Below are positions 1 to 9,113 of a stretch of 64,000 nucleotides of DNA, in pieces. Within the stretch, counting starts at the first letter, position 1; the number at the start of each line of letters is the position of its first letter. This DNA is from Planktotalea sp. (GTDB lineage: Bacteria > Pseudomonadota > Alphaproteobacteria > Rhodobacterales > Rhodobacteraceae). The notes beneath the pieces were generated by a model that saw only the letters and a program-made list of their open reading frames with translations, was not told the DNA's origin and made no database searches. The stretch is taken from NCBI RefSeq assembly GCF_018607995.1, contig NZ_JABBAL010000002.1, forward strand, positions 1-64,000, given 5' to 3'. The translations under genes and the position numbers were made by a program.

Positions 1-2
1 GC

Positions 3-1199
<1,197 letters not shown>

Positions 1200-1271
1200 C
1201 GCTTGCTGGTTGCACCCCATACGGGCATCTTGCGCAGTATTAGCAATCCTGACGACACACACGAAACGCCC

Positions 1272-1295
1272 CCCGCCCTGACCTATGAGGGCGGG
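1272..1295 (+). terminator. GC-rich hairpin downstream of prfC
   Basis: The arms CCCGCCCT (1272-1279) and AGGGCGGG (1288-1295) pair perfectly around an 8-base loop, 72 bases after the prfC stop. There is no U tract, so it is at best a weak or Rho-assisted terminator. It lies just before the putative coding start of the next gene. Confidence 0.4.
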
Positions 1296-1353
1296 CTTGA
1301 GGCGATCGTCACCCGTATGCAAGCCCGCGAAAAACCGCTGAGTTTTGCGACGG

Positions 1354-3087
1354 ATGAAGCGCTTGCGACTTTGGATACCGATCTCGCAGCGTTGCGCAAA
1401 AAAATTGGTTGAAGAAGTTGATCCAGAGCATGTTACCCGTCCTAAACAGCAATCGGGGAATCAACGTAAGTTATTGGAATTGAATACAGAAATTCTGAGG
1501 CCGCCGGAACTCTGCAAATTGCAAGGGCTCTTGACCGCCCATCTGCGCAAATCCGATCAGCCTGCACATACGATGGCTTTGTTCACCCACATTTGGGCTG
1601 AACAGGCTGATTTCATGCTTCAACATCTTGATCCGCGCTGGCTCGCCTCTGCGATTATCACCTTTGGCAATCACGGCCAGACCGAAGTGCAGCGCCGTGT
1701 CGGGCAATCGATGAGCGTGTTATTCGCGGCCATGAAGCTCTATGAATCCGAGCGGCTTTTTTCCGGTTTCACCCCCGATAATGCGTTTAAATTGAAACGC
1801 TTGGCCTCTGCGCCGCTGCCCTTGAACATGGACCGTTACGCTTTGGTGTCTGGCGGGCTTGATGTGAATATGCTCGGACGCTTGTGGCTCGACGCCAAGA
1901 AGGATGACGTGATTGCCCCCCTCGCGCATCACCTTTTGAACCTGATAAACGCCGATCCGGGCACTGTGTTTCGCCGCTTTAATACCCTACGTGGCCGCAA
2001 ATTACGTCAGCGCGCGCAGAAACAAAGCGCCAATGACGATCCCGACCCTGAGCCTGCGCACACCCCCGCTAAGGCAAAGTCGCACAGCTGGGGCATTGTC
2101 AGCACGATCAAAGCACCACTTAAAGAGGTGTTAGGTTTTGTCGCCTATCACCTGGAACAGGGCGCGCATCGTGTGTACGTTTATCTGGATGATGCTGATG
2201 TTGCGACCTATGCGGCGCTTAAATCCCATCCAAAGGTGCGCGTTACCGATACCGATGAGGCCTATTGGCAAAAGAAAGGTGGCCGGCCACACAAACACCA
2301 AGCCCGCCAAACAATGAACGCAGCCGATGCTTATACCAAACGTGTCGAGGTCGCATGGCTTGCACACATTGATCATGACGAGTTTCTTGTTTGGAACACG
2401 CCGCTTTCGGCGCAACTTGCGGCCTTGGGCGCGGATTGCCTCTGCGCGCGCATCCGTCCCGTTGAAGCTTTGGAGTGGGAAGGCCCACAAACAGAGCCAC
2501 GTCCGTTCAAGAGCTTCGTTTTACTGATGCAAGAGCGTCGTAAAGTTACCAAAACACTCTACCCTCGTTTTGGTGCACATCTTAGCGGTCGGTTCCTTAG
2601 CCATGTAGCTGGAAAATTGATCTATCGCACTGGAATCGAAGGGTTTTCAGTTAAGATTCACAACGCATTCCTTGGCGATCAACTAAACCCGGGGCAACAG
2701 GAACTATCAGACACTCGCTTGTGCCATTTGCATGGGGACACATGGGACACTTGGCAAGCAAACTATGCCTACCGCAAATCAAAAGGGGCCTATCGCGCCG
2801 AGCTGAACGCGCCCTTTGATCAGGGCAAAGGCGGGTTGAACATGCACAGCTTTCTCAACACGCTCGAAGCCGAGGGCGGCACACAAGCGCTGCGCGTCTT
2901 TTATACGGAGGTCTGCACAGCACGGCCTGACCTTCTCAAAGCGCTCGAAATGCATGGTCTTTTGCACTGGTATCGCATTGATCCAGACGCTGCGTTGCAT
3001 GAGCAGTTTCCGAATAGCCCCTCATCTTTTCTAAAACGGAAACAAACTGCGCTATTCTTGTCCCTAAGTTCGCTAAAAGTCCGCTAA
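1354..3087 (+). CDS. Family 2-like glycosyltransferase, N-terminus probably frameshifted
   Basis: A 577-residue protein if read from the ATG at 1354. The N-terminal 200 residues are an unrecognised helical region. The C-terminal part, from about residue 245 (SWGIVSTIKAPLKEVLGF), looks like a GT-A glycosyltransferase of the Glyco_tranf_2_4 type: VYVYLDDAD, then HIDHDEFLVW as the metal-binding DxD region, then a conserved SHVAGK segment near residue 417. Acceptor and donor are unknown; such proteins usually act on surface polysaccharide. The first 17 residues here (MKRLRLWIPISQRC...) look unnatural. The other frame gives DEALATLDTDLAALRKK, which would join smoothly to LVEEVDPEH if the A7 run at 1398-1404 had six A. 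The true start may therefore be ATG 1317 in frame 3, joined through a frameshift. The family call is fair and the start is uncertain. Confidence 0.7.
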   Translation: MKRLRLWIPISQRCAKKLVEEVDPEHVTRPKQQSGNQRKLLELNTEILRPPELCKLQGLLTAHLRKSDQPAHTMALFTHIWAEQADFMLQHLDPRWLASAIITFGNHGQTEVQRRVGQSMSVLFAAMKLYESERLFSGFTPDNAFKLKRLASAPLPLNMDRYALVSGGLDVNMLGRLWLDAKKDDVIAPLAHHLLNLINADPGTVFRRFNTLRGRKLRQRAQKQSANDDPDPEPAHTPAKAKSHSWGIVSTIKAPLKEVLGFVAYHLEQGAHRVYVYLDDADVATYAALKSHPKVRVTDTDEAYWQKKGGRPHKHQARQTMNAADAYTKRVEVAWLAHIDHDEFLVWNTPLSAQLAALGADCLCARIRPVEALEWEGPQTEPRPFKSFVLLMQERRKVTKTLYPRFGAHLSGRFLSHVAGKLIYRTGIEGFSVKIHNAFLGDQLNPGQQELSDTRLCHLHGDTWDTWQANYAYRKSKGAYRAELNAPFDQGKGGLNMHSFLNTLEAEGGTQALRVFYTEVCTARPDLLKALEMHGLLHWYRIDPDAALHEQFPNSPSSFLKRKQTALFLSLSSLKVR

Positions 3088-3110
3088 AATCGATATAAAT
3101 CCAAGGTGAT

Positions 3111-3139
3111 TTGACCGCAGGCAGCTTTTTCGCTATCCC
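3111..3139 (+). promoter_or_regulatory. Candidate sigma70 promoter for the RNA helicase gene
   Basis: TTGACC (3111-3116) and TATCCC (3134-3139) are separated by 17 bases and lie about 100 bases before the helicase ATG. The -35 is good and the -10 is weak. Inferred from sequence only. Confidence 0.35.
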
Positions 3140-3237
3140 GTCATCCAAGGCCCATGGAGTGCAAAGACACTCGATCAATCGGATTTGGCCTGATCTAGAT
3201 GCACGGGCCAAGTTGTGTCCGTAAGCTACGGAAACAC

Positions 3238-4725
3238 ATGACAAAGTTCTCAGATCTGAATCTGGACCCAAAGGTCCTTAAAGCCATCGATGACGCTGGC
3301 TACGAATCCCCAACCCCGATCCAAGAAGGCGCGATTCCACCAGCGCTGGAAGGCCGCGATGTACTCGGAATTGCGCAAACGGGCACGGGTAAAACCGCTA
3401 GCTTCACGCTACCGATGATCACCATGCTGGGCAAAGGTCGTGCACGCGCACGCATGCCGCGCTCTTTGGTGCTTTGCCCAACGCGCGAATTGGCCGCACA
3501 AGTTGCCGAAAATTTCGATACATACACGAAATACCACAAGAAACTAAGTAAAGCGCTTTTGATCGGGGGCGTGTCATTTAAAGAACAAGACCGTCTGATC
3601 GACAAAGGCGTGGACGTGTTGATCGCAACACCCGGTCGCCTGCTGGATCACGTTGAGCGCGGCAAACTGTTGTTGACGGGTGTGCAGGTCATGGTCGTTG
3701 ATGAGGCCGATCGCATGCTCGACATGGGCTTCATTCCCGATATCGAACGTATCTTTGGCCTGACACCCTTTACCCGTCAAACGCTGTTCTTCTCGGCCAC
3801 CATGGCCCCTGAAATCGAACGCATCACCAACACCTTCCTGTCCAACCCTGCCCGCGTCGAAGTTGCGCGTCAGGCGACCGCGTCCGAGAACATCGAACAG
3901 GTCGTGATGATGTTCAAAGGCTCACGCAGGGATCGCGAAGGCACGGAAAAGCGCAAAGCACTACGCAAACTGATCGACGCTGAAGGTGACGCCTGCACCA
4001 ACGCGATCATCTTTTGTAACCGCAAAATGGATGTGGATGTCGTTGCTAAGTCGTTGAAAAAGTATGGGTATGATGCAGCGCCCATTCACGGCGATCTCGA
4101 TCAAAGCCAGCGCACAAAGACCTTGGACGGCTTTCGCGAAGGCGGTTTGCGCTTTCTTGTTGCCTCTGATGTTGCGGCGCGTGGACTTGATGTCCCTTCG
4201 GTGAGCCATGTTTTCAACTTTGATGTACCAGGTCACGCAGAAGACTATGTGCACCGCATTGGTCGTACAGGACGCGCTGGTCGTGATGGCAAAGCCGTAA
4301 TGATCTGCGTACCACGGGACGAGAAGAATTTCGACGCGATTGAAAAGCTGATCCAAAAGCAGATCACGCGCATCGATAATCCGTTGAAGCCTGCTGACGC
4401 CCCTGCGCCGAGCGAGGCAAAAGCTGATGGCGCATCGCCCGCGCGCGAAGACAAGCCAAAGCGCACGCGCACACGTTTGCGCAACAAGCCCAAAGACGAC
4501 GCGCCAAAGAAGGAAGTCCAAGCAGACGCACCCGTCGTCGCGGCTGAGGTTGAGCCTGCTAAGGCAGAACCGAATACAGCGGCATCCAAGCAAGCCTCAA
4601 GCGAAAACAACTCACGCAGCCGCTCCAACCGTGGACGTGGTGGCGGCAACAACAACGTTGTGGGATTGGGCGATCACCTTCCTGGCTTTATCGCGATGAG
4701 CTTTGAAGAGCGCAGCGCAAACTAA
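3238..4725 (+). CDS. rhlE: DEAD-box ATP-dependent RNA helicase, RhlE type
   Basis: A 495-residue RNA helicase that would unwind short RNA duplexes in ribosome assembly or mRNA decay. All motifs are present in order: Q motif GYESPTPIQ, motif I AQTGTGKT, Ia PTRELAAQ, Ib TPGRLLD, II VDEADRMLD (DEAD), III SAT, V DVAARGLDVP and VI HRIGRTGRAG. The last 110 residues are a charged, low-complexity tail (KPKRTRTRLRNKPK, then RSRSNRGRGGGNNN), typical of RhlE-like proteins and probably RNA-binding. The ATG at 3238 was chosen because the Q-motif region starts just after it; an in-frame ATG at 3199 would add a basic, non-conserved leader. A terminator follows. The exact subfamily (RhlE versus other DEAD proteins) is an inference. 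Confidence 0.9.
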   Translation: MTKFSDLNLDPKVLKAIDDAGYESPTPIQEGAIPPALEGRDVLGIAQTGTGKTASFTLPMITMLGKGRARARMPRSLVLCPTRELAAQVAENFDTYTKYHKKLSKALLIGGVSFKEQDRLIDKGVDVLIATPGRLLDHVERGKLLLTGVQVMVVDEADRMLDMGFIPDIERIFGLTPFTRQTLFFSATMAPEIERITNTFLSNPARVEVARQATASENIEQVVMMFKGSRRDREGTEKRKALRKLIDAEGDACTNAIIFCNRKMDVDVVAKSLKKYGYDAAPIHGDLDQSQRTKTLDGFREGGLRFLVASDVAARGLDVPSVSHVFNFDVPGHAEDYVHRIGRTGRAGRDGKAVMICVPRDEKNFDAIEKLIQKQITRIDNPLKPADAPAPSEAKADGASPAREDKPKRTRTRLRNKPKDDAPKKEVQADAPVVAAEVEPAKAEPNTAASKQASSENNSRSRSNRGRGGGNNNVVGLGDHLPGFIAMSFEERSAN

Positions 4726-4745
4726 AGCACTAATATTGAAATGAG

Positions 4746-4787
4746 AAAGCCCCGAACACGCAGTTTGCGGTTTGGGGCTTTTCTTTT
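4746..4787 (+). terminator. Rho-independent terminator of the helicase gene
   Basis: A long stem, AAAGCCCC to GGGGCTTT, continues through GAAC/GTT and CGCA/TGCG with one bulged A and a 3-base loop. It is followed by TTTTCTTTT. The terminator sits 20 bases after the helicase stop and 4 bases before the end of the convergent gene, so it may act on both strands, more strongly on plus. Confidence 0.85.
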
Positions 4788-4790
4788 GTT

Positions 4791-5279
4791 CTAAATCCTT
4801 TGCGTCGGGCGGATCATCCGCATACCACCTGAGATCAACCCAGTGACAATAGCGGCAATCGCAAGTGTCATCGCTATCGTGAGCGAGATAAACTTGAGCG
4901 CTGCAAAGCTGGAATAGATGTAGGCCAACATCTGTGGGATGGCCGCTTCGAACTGCATTAGCCAAAATGACATTAAGTTCTCAAGCGCATCTAAAGTACC
5001 GCCTGAAAAGGCGAAGAACGCGGCTCCTATTCCCATCGAAACCGTCGCGCAGCTTGCCTGGCCAAGGCGCGCAATCAACGTGCCGAGGCAAATGCCAAAG
5101 AAAGTCGCCGAAGCGATAAAGGCAAAATCGAACATTTGGGTTTGCACATAGGTGCCAAACGTCCCCGCCGCGAGCATCGCGCCGTAATAGCCAAGGATCG
5201 TCAACCCATCAAAGGCTAACTGTCCCGTCGCAAAGTCAACTGGATGACCCGAGGCCGCATAGAGCTTGTCCAGAGACAA
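4791..5279 (-). CDS. Small membrane protein of unknown function, probably interrupted near its start
   Basis: The open frame encodes 162 residues with about four hydrophobic stretches (for example FAFIASATFFGICLGTLIA and ISLTIAMTLAIAAIVTGLI), so it is an inner-membrane protein. I do not recognise the family. It begins at a TTG with no visible ribosome binding site. In the same frame, an ATG at 5375 with a good Shine-Dalgarno (GAAGGG, 8 bases away) opens a 28-codon segment that ends at TAA (5289-5291), three codons before the TTG. The most economical reading is one longer gene broken by a nonsense codon, or a leader peptide followed by a weakly started gene. A divergent MarR regulator lies next to it and may control it. 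Confidence 0.5.
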   Translation of the reverse strand: MSLDKLYAASGHPVDFATGQLAFDGLTILGYYGAMLAAGTFGTYVQTQMFDFAFIASATFFGICLGTLIARLGQASCATVSMGIGAAFFAFSGGTLDALENLMSFWLMQFEAAIPQMLAYIYSSFAALKFISLTIAMTLAIAAIVTGLISGGMRMIRPTQRI

Positions 5280-5288
5280 GCGTGTCCA

Positions 5289-5375
5289 TTAGAACGCAGC
5301 AAAGCTAACACTCGTCAGTGTCGCGTGAAGCCAAAGTGGCGTTGCAAGTGCAGCAGTCTTTAGTGAGCAAAACAT
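5289..5375 (-). other. 28-codon ORF in frame with the downstream membrane protein
   Basis: It reads MFCSLKTAALATPLW..., ends ...SVSFAAF, then TAA. It has the only convincing ribosome binding site of this locus. It is either the true N-terminus of the membrane protein gene, cut off by a nonsense mutation, or a separate leader peptide. Confidence 0.4.
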
Positions 5376-5397
5376 GGGATCATCCCTTCAATATTTC

Positions 5398-5409
5398 ATT
5401 CCATAGAAT
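5398..5409. promoter_or_regulatory. Candidate MarR operator in a divergent spacer
   Basis: ATTCCATAGAAT is a 12-base palindrome with one mismatched pair. It lies in the 103-base spacer between the membrane protein ATG (5375) and the MarR start (5479). MarR proteins often bind such palindromes between themselves and a divergent target. Weak evidence. Confidence 0.25.
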
Positions 5410-5478
5410 ACTTATGCAAGCCAAGTTGTGAAATCGACACTGAAGTCACCAGAACACATTGAAAAATAAGATAAACTT

Positions 5479-5895
5479 GTGGCTTCTCTCAGTATCGGCA
5501 CACAGCTATTCAGCACAAGAATGGGCGCAATGCTGGATCGATTCGGCCTTACGGAGGCACAATTCTCGTTTCTGAATCACCTCGCCCGTCGGATGCCTGA
5601 GGGGCAAAGCGTGACCGCGATTGCCGCCGCTGTTGAAGTGAAACAACCTGCCGTATCCAAGATGGTTACTAAATTTGAGGGTATGGGCTGGGCACGTTTC
5701 GAAGCGATGCAAAACGATGCGCGCACGAAACACGTGTTTCTCACCCAAGCGGGCCAAGCACATCTGCCTGATGTGCAACGCGCGCTTTTGCCTGATTATA
5801 TGGCGATGATGGACGGGTGGCGCGATGAGGACATAGCATCCCTCACCGCGCAACTTTTTAGATTGGTCGATTGGTTCGACAAGAACCGGCTTTAG
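5479..5895 (+). CDS. MarR-family transcriptional regulator
   Basis: A 138-residue winged helix-turn-helix repressor. The dimerisation helix is at residues 1-25 and the helix-turn-helix at roughly 45-75 (VTAIAAAVEVKQPAVSKMVTKFEGMGW). The wing follows (NDARTKHVFLTQAGQAHL), and a C-terminal helix is near 110-138. The GTG at 5479 is weakly supported; an in-frame ATG at 5521 would remove 14 residues of the first helix. The likely target is the divergent membrane protein gene, by position only. The stop overlaps the end of the convergent rnj gene by 4 bases. The ligand cannot be told. Confidence 0.82.
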   Translation: MASLSIGTQLFSTRMGAMLDRFGLTEAQFSFLNHLARRMPEGQSVTAIAAAVEVKQPAVSKMVTKFEGMGWARFEAMQNDARTKHVFLTQAGQAHLPDVQRALLPDYMAMMDGWRDEDIASLTAQLFRLVDWFDKNRL

Positions 5896-7559
5896 GCCAG
5901 TCGCGACACCACAATCGTGACTTCCGGCTTTTTACCGATTTCCGCATTGCAGCTTTGACGCACTTGGCGTTTGATCGCCTCTTCCAGCTTCTTGTCGTCG
6001 CGCATGGTCTTACCGTTTGAGCGACCGATTAACTGGCTGAGGTCTTCTTCAACCACATCAACCAGCGGCGCGCGTGACTTGCCTTGATCCGCAAGGCCCA
6101 TCAGCTCGCACCATGGATCGCCCAGCATTTCATCGTTTTCATCGATGATGACCGTCACGGTGATATGTCCATTCAAAGCCATACGCATACGGTCGCGCAC
6201 CACGCCGTCAAGCGCGCCGACTTGCACGGAACCGTCCAAATACGTGCGTCCTGTTTCGATGTAATCTGCAACCTTTGGAGCATTGCCTGAGAGGTCAATC
6301 ATCATGCCGTTAACCGCCACGATCCCCTTCAAACCCTTGGCTTCAGCGATCTTCACATGCGTGCGCAGGTGGCGATGTTCGCCGTGCATCGGGATCAACA
6401 TTTGTGGCTTGGTGATTTCGTGCATCTTTTCCAGATCAGGACGGTTCGCATGGCCCGACACGTGATACAGGCCAGAGCTGTCATCGATAACATCCACACC
6501 CTTTTCGGAGAGTTGGTTGATGATATAGATCACACCGCGCTCATTTCCCGGGATGGTTTTGGAGGAAAATAAGAACGTGTCGCCCTCTTTCAACATCAGG
6601 CCTTGGTACTTGCCACGCGCCAATTGCGCAGAGGCCGCGCGGCGTTCGCCTTGCGAACCTGTCACGAGAAGCATCACATTTTCGCGCGGCAGTTGCGTTG
6701 CGTCTTCAGGATTGATGCAGGTAGGGAAGTCGCTGAGCACGCCCGTTTCGATCGAGGCTTCCACCATGCGCCGCATCGCACGACCCAAGAGCACGACAGA
6801 CCGCCCTGCCCGCACACCAGCTTCCGCCAGCGTTTTCACCCGCGCCACGTTGGAGGCGAAGGTCGTTGCCACAACCATACCTGGTTGATCCTTGATCAGT
6901 TTTTCGATCTCGGGCCCGACGGTGATTTCGGACCGGCCTTCATTCAACGAAAATACGTTTGTTGAATCGCAGACCAGTGCTTTGACGCCGTCTTTGGATA
7001 CATCGCGCCAGAGTTGCTCATCAAACGCTTCGCCCACCAGCGGGGTTTCGTCGATTTTGAAATCGCCTGTGTGCAAAACGCGCCCGTCTGGGCTGTCGAT
7101 GCACAGACCAGAGCTTTCGGGGATAGAATGTGAAATCGGCAAGAAGCCAACACTAAACGGTCCCGCTTTCACAACCTCAGGCCAAGGGGAAACAGTCGTG
7201 ACTGCTTTCGCTTCAACCCCATATTCATCTAGTTTGCGACGCGCGATATTCGCCGTAAACGCGCGCGTATAAATCGGCGCTTTCAGTTGCTCATAAAAGT
7301 GACCAATTGCGCCGACATGATCCTCATGGGCGTGGGTGATGAAGATCGCCTCCAGATCATTTCGGCGCTCTTTCAGCCAGGTGATATCGGGCAGGATCAA
7401 ATCCACCCCCGGGGTGCCGTCCATGTCAGGAAAAGTCACGCCAAGATCCACAAGGATCAGTTTTTCTTTGCCCGGTTTCCCGTAGCCGTATACATAGGCA
7501 TTCATGCCAATTTCGCCCGCCCCGCCAAGGGGAAGGTAGATCAAACGCTCTGCGCTCAT
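5892..7559 (-). CDS. rnj: Ribonuclease J
   Basis: A 555-residue metallo-beta-lactamase/beta-CASP nuclease that processes and degrades RNA from 5' ends and internally. It starts with LPLGGAGEIGMN, has the zinc motif HAHEDHVGA near residue 77, LPISHSIPES and VLHTGDFKID for the next metal ligands, and the beta-CASP/C-terminal segments SQGE and VSGHANRPD...PMHGEHRH. Length is normal for alphaproteobacterial RNase J. It is the last gene of the minus-strand run that begins at nuoA, 6 bases after coaX, and probably shares readthrough with birA and coaX. Identification is firm. Confidence 0.95.
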   Translation of the reverse strand: MSAERLIYLPLGGAGEIGMNAYVYGYGKPGKEKLILVDLGVTFPDMDGTPGVDLILPDITWLKERRNDLEAIFITHAHEDHVGAIGHFYEQLKAPIYTRAFTANIARRKLDEYGVEAKAVTTVSPWPEVVKAGPFSVGFLPISHSIPESSGLCIDSPDGRVLHTGDFKIDETPLVGEAFDEQLWRDVSKDGVKALVCDSTNVFSLNEGRSEITVGPEIEKLIKDQPGMVVATTFASNVARVKTLAEAGVRAGRSVVLLGRAMRRMVEASIETGVLSDFPTCINPEDATQLPRENVMLLVTGSQGERRAASAQLARGKYQGLMLKEGDTFLFSSKTIPGNERGVIYIINQLSEKGVDVIDDSSGLYHVSGHANRPDLEKMHEITKPQMLIPMHGEHRHLRTHVKIAEAKGLKGIVAVNGMMIDLSGNAPKVADYIETGRTYLDGSVQVGALDGVVRDRMRMALNGHITVTVIIDENDEMLGDPWCELMGLADQGKSRAPLVDVVEEDLSQLIGRSNGKTMRDDKKLEEAIKRQVRQSCNAEIGKKPEVTIVVSRLA

Positions 7560-7565
7560 TTCGGT

Positions 7566-8339
7566 TTATCCGTTCTTCTTATTATGCTCGTGGATTACGA
7601 TCAGACCATGCATAGTGAGGTCATCTTCAATCACATCAAACAAGTTTTCGGCTGACGCAAACAGCGGGGCAAGACCGCCTGTGCCAACCACTTTCATCGG
7701 CTTGCCATATTCATTCTTGATCCGGCTGGTAATACCTTCGATGAGGCCTGTATAGCCCCAGAACACACCTGACTGGATGCATTCGACTGTATTCACGCCG
7801 ATCACATGCTCTGGCTGGGAAATATCCACATGCGGGAGCGCGGCCGCACCAAGTGCCAGCGCTTCAAGCGAGAGATTCACACCGGGCGAAATCACCCCGC
7901 CTACATATGCGCCATCCTCTGCGACCACATCGAAATTGGTAGCGGTACCAAAGTCAACGACGACTACATTGCCGCCATGACGATCATAGGCCCCTGCCGC
8001 ATTGGCCAAACGATCAGGACCTACCTTTGTGCCTGCATCAACACGTGGCGCATGTGGCAGCGCGCACTCCGGCTTGCCAACGACCAAAGGGCGGCAATTG
8101 AAAAAGCGATCCGAAAAAATACGCAAGTTGAACACAACGCGCGGCACTGTCGCTGAAATGATCACATCTTTGATGTCGAGTTCGATATCGTAATGCTTCA
8201 CCAAGGTTGAAAACCAAGTGAAATACGCATCCGCTGTACGCCCATGATGGGTCGAGGTGCGCAGCGTGCAGAGCCAATTCGTGCCGTCCCAAATTGAGAA
8301 CACCGTATTCGTATTGCCGCAATCAATCGCCAGAAGCAT
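7566..8339 (-). CDS. coaX: Type III pantothenate kinase
   Basis: A 257-residue enzyme that phosphorylates pantothenate in the first step of coenzyme A synthesis. It has the N-terminal phosphate loop AIDCGNTNTVFSIWDG, the segment GPDRLANAAGA near residue 107, VVVDFGTATNFDVV with the metal-binding acidic residue, and YVGGVISPGVNLSLEAL. This is the CoaX (acetate kinase fold) type, not CoaA. It lies between birA (15 bases upstream) and rnj (6 bases downstream), an arrangement common in Rhodobacteraceae. Length is normal. Confidence is high. Confidence 0.95.
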   Translation of the reverse strand: MLLAIDCGNTNTVFSIWDGTNWLCTLRTSTHHGRTADAYFTWFSTLVKHYDIELDIKDVIISATVPRVVFNLRIFSDRFFNCRPLVVGKPECALPHAPRVDAGTKVGPDRLANAAGAYDRHGGNVVVVDFGTATNFDVVAEDGAYVGGVISPGVNLSLEALALGAAALPHVDISQPEHVIGVNTVECIQSGVFWGYTGLIEGITSRIKNEYGKPMKVVGTGGLAPLFASAENLFDVIEDDLTMHGLIVIHEHNKKNG

Positions 8340-8354
8340 CGCGTCTCTCCGCGT

Positions 8355-9113
8355 TTAGAAAAATACATCCGCGGCGGCAATTGCCACACGGCCCTCAGAG
8401 GTCTTTAGAACAAGGTTGCCCTGTGCGTCTACCGTCTCGAACGTGCCAGTAGTTTCACTGTTCATGGTGCGCGCTGTGATCACTTCGCCCAGTTTTGCCG
8501 CGCGTGCGAGCCAAGCGTCGCAGATCGGGGCGAACCCATAGGTAGTGAACTGGCTTTCTTGACGCGCGTAGGCACTGGCGAGCAAATCAAGAAAATCCTC
8601 GGGGGCGACCGCAACGCCAGTTTCCGACAGGAGTGAAACCGGCCGCATCGCCCGCGCTTCCAAGTCTGAGGCCAAAGGCGCATCCGCAAGGTTCACACCG
8701 ATCCCAATCGCGAGATGAGAAATACCGCCGCCTGTCCCAATACTTTCCAGCAAAATGCCGGCGACTTTACCACCATTGAGCAACACATCGTTTGGCCATT
8801 TCAGCGCAAGCGATTGCGCCTGAACACCGCAGGCAATGAGAGCATCAAAAAGCGCGAGCGAGGCCACGAAAGAGCGCAGCGCAACCACATCGGGCGTCTC
8901 GTGCGGATGTAGCACCAGAGTGGCGGCGAAATTACCTTTGGGAAAGTACCACGCGCGGCCACGACGGCCACGCGACGCAGTCTGTTTCAGAGCCAAGATC
9001 CATTCCGGCCCTGCAAGCGATCCTGCGATACGCGCAGCTTCTGCGTTGGTGCTATCGACCTCGAACAACACACGTCGGCCATAGCCAAGTGGAAAGCCTG
9101 TCTTAGTTAACAA
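8355..9113 (-). CDS. birA: Biotin--[acetyl-CoA-carboxylase] ligase
   Basis: A 252-residue biotin protein ligase that activates biotin with ATP and attaches it to biotin carboxyl carrier proteins; the MCC alpha subunit encoded at 29.5-31.5 kb would be one substrate. Motifs: [22 protein letters not shown] (biotinyl-AMP loop), [18 protein letters not shown] (catalytic lysine) and AIGIGVNL. There is no N-terminal helix-turn-helix, so it is a monofunctional ligase without repressor activity. The TTG at 9113 was chosen because it gives the usual short leader before [13 protein letters not shown] and overlaps the nuoN end by 11 bases; the longer ATG form from 9149 starts with an arginine-rich stretch that is just out-of-frame nuoN. 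Confidence 0.9.
   Translation of the reverse strand: MLTKTGFPLGYGRRVLFEVDSTNAEAARIAGSLAGPEWILALKQTASRGRRGRAWYFPKGNFAATLVLHPHETPDVVALRSFVASLALFDALIACGVQAQSLALKWPNDVLLNGGKVAGILLESIGTGGGISHLAIGIGVNLADAPLASDLEARAMRPVSLLSETGVAVAPEDFLDLLASAYARQESQFTTYGFAPICDAWLARAAKLGEVITARTMNSETTGTFETVDAQGNLVLKTSEGRVAIAAADVFF

Noticed and set aside
1203-1412. 69-residue open frame directly after the prfC stop and in frame with it, which might suggest stop readthrough of release factor 3
   Set aside because: RF3 ends at its normal C-terminus, the first part of the frame contains a GC-rich hairpin, and the later part is better explained as the N-terminus of the frameshifted glycosyltransferase.
3071-3089. Direct repeat CGCTAAAA with an 11-base period over the end of the glycosyltransferase gene
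   Set aside because: Only two copies, covering coding sequence and a stop codon; too little to call a binding site.
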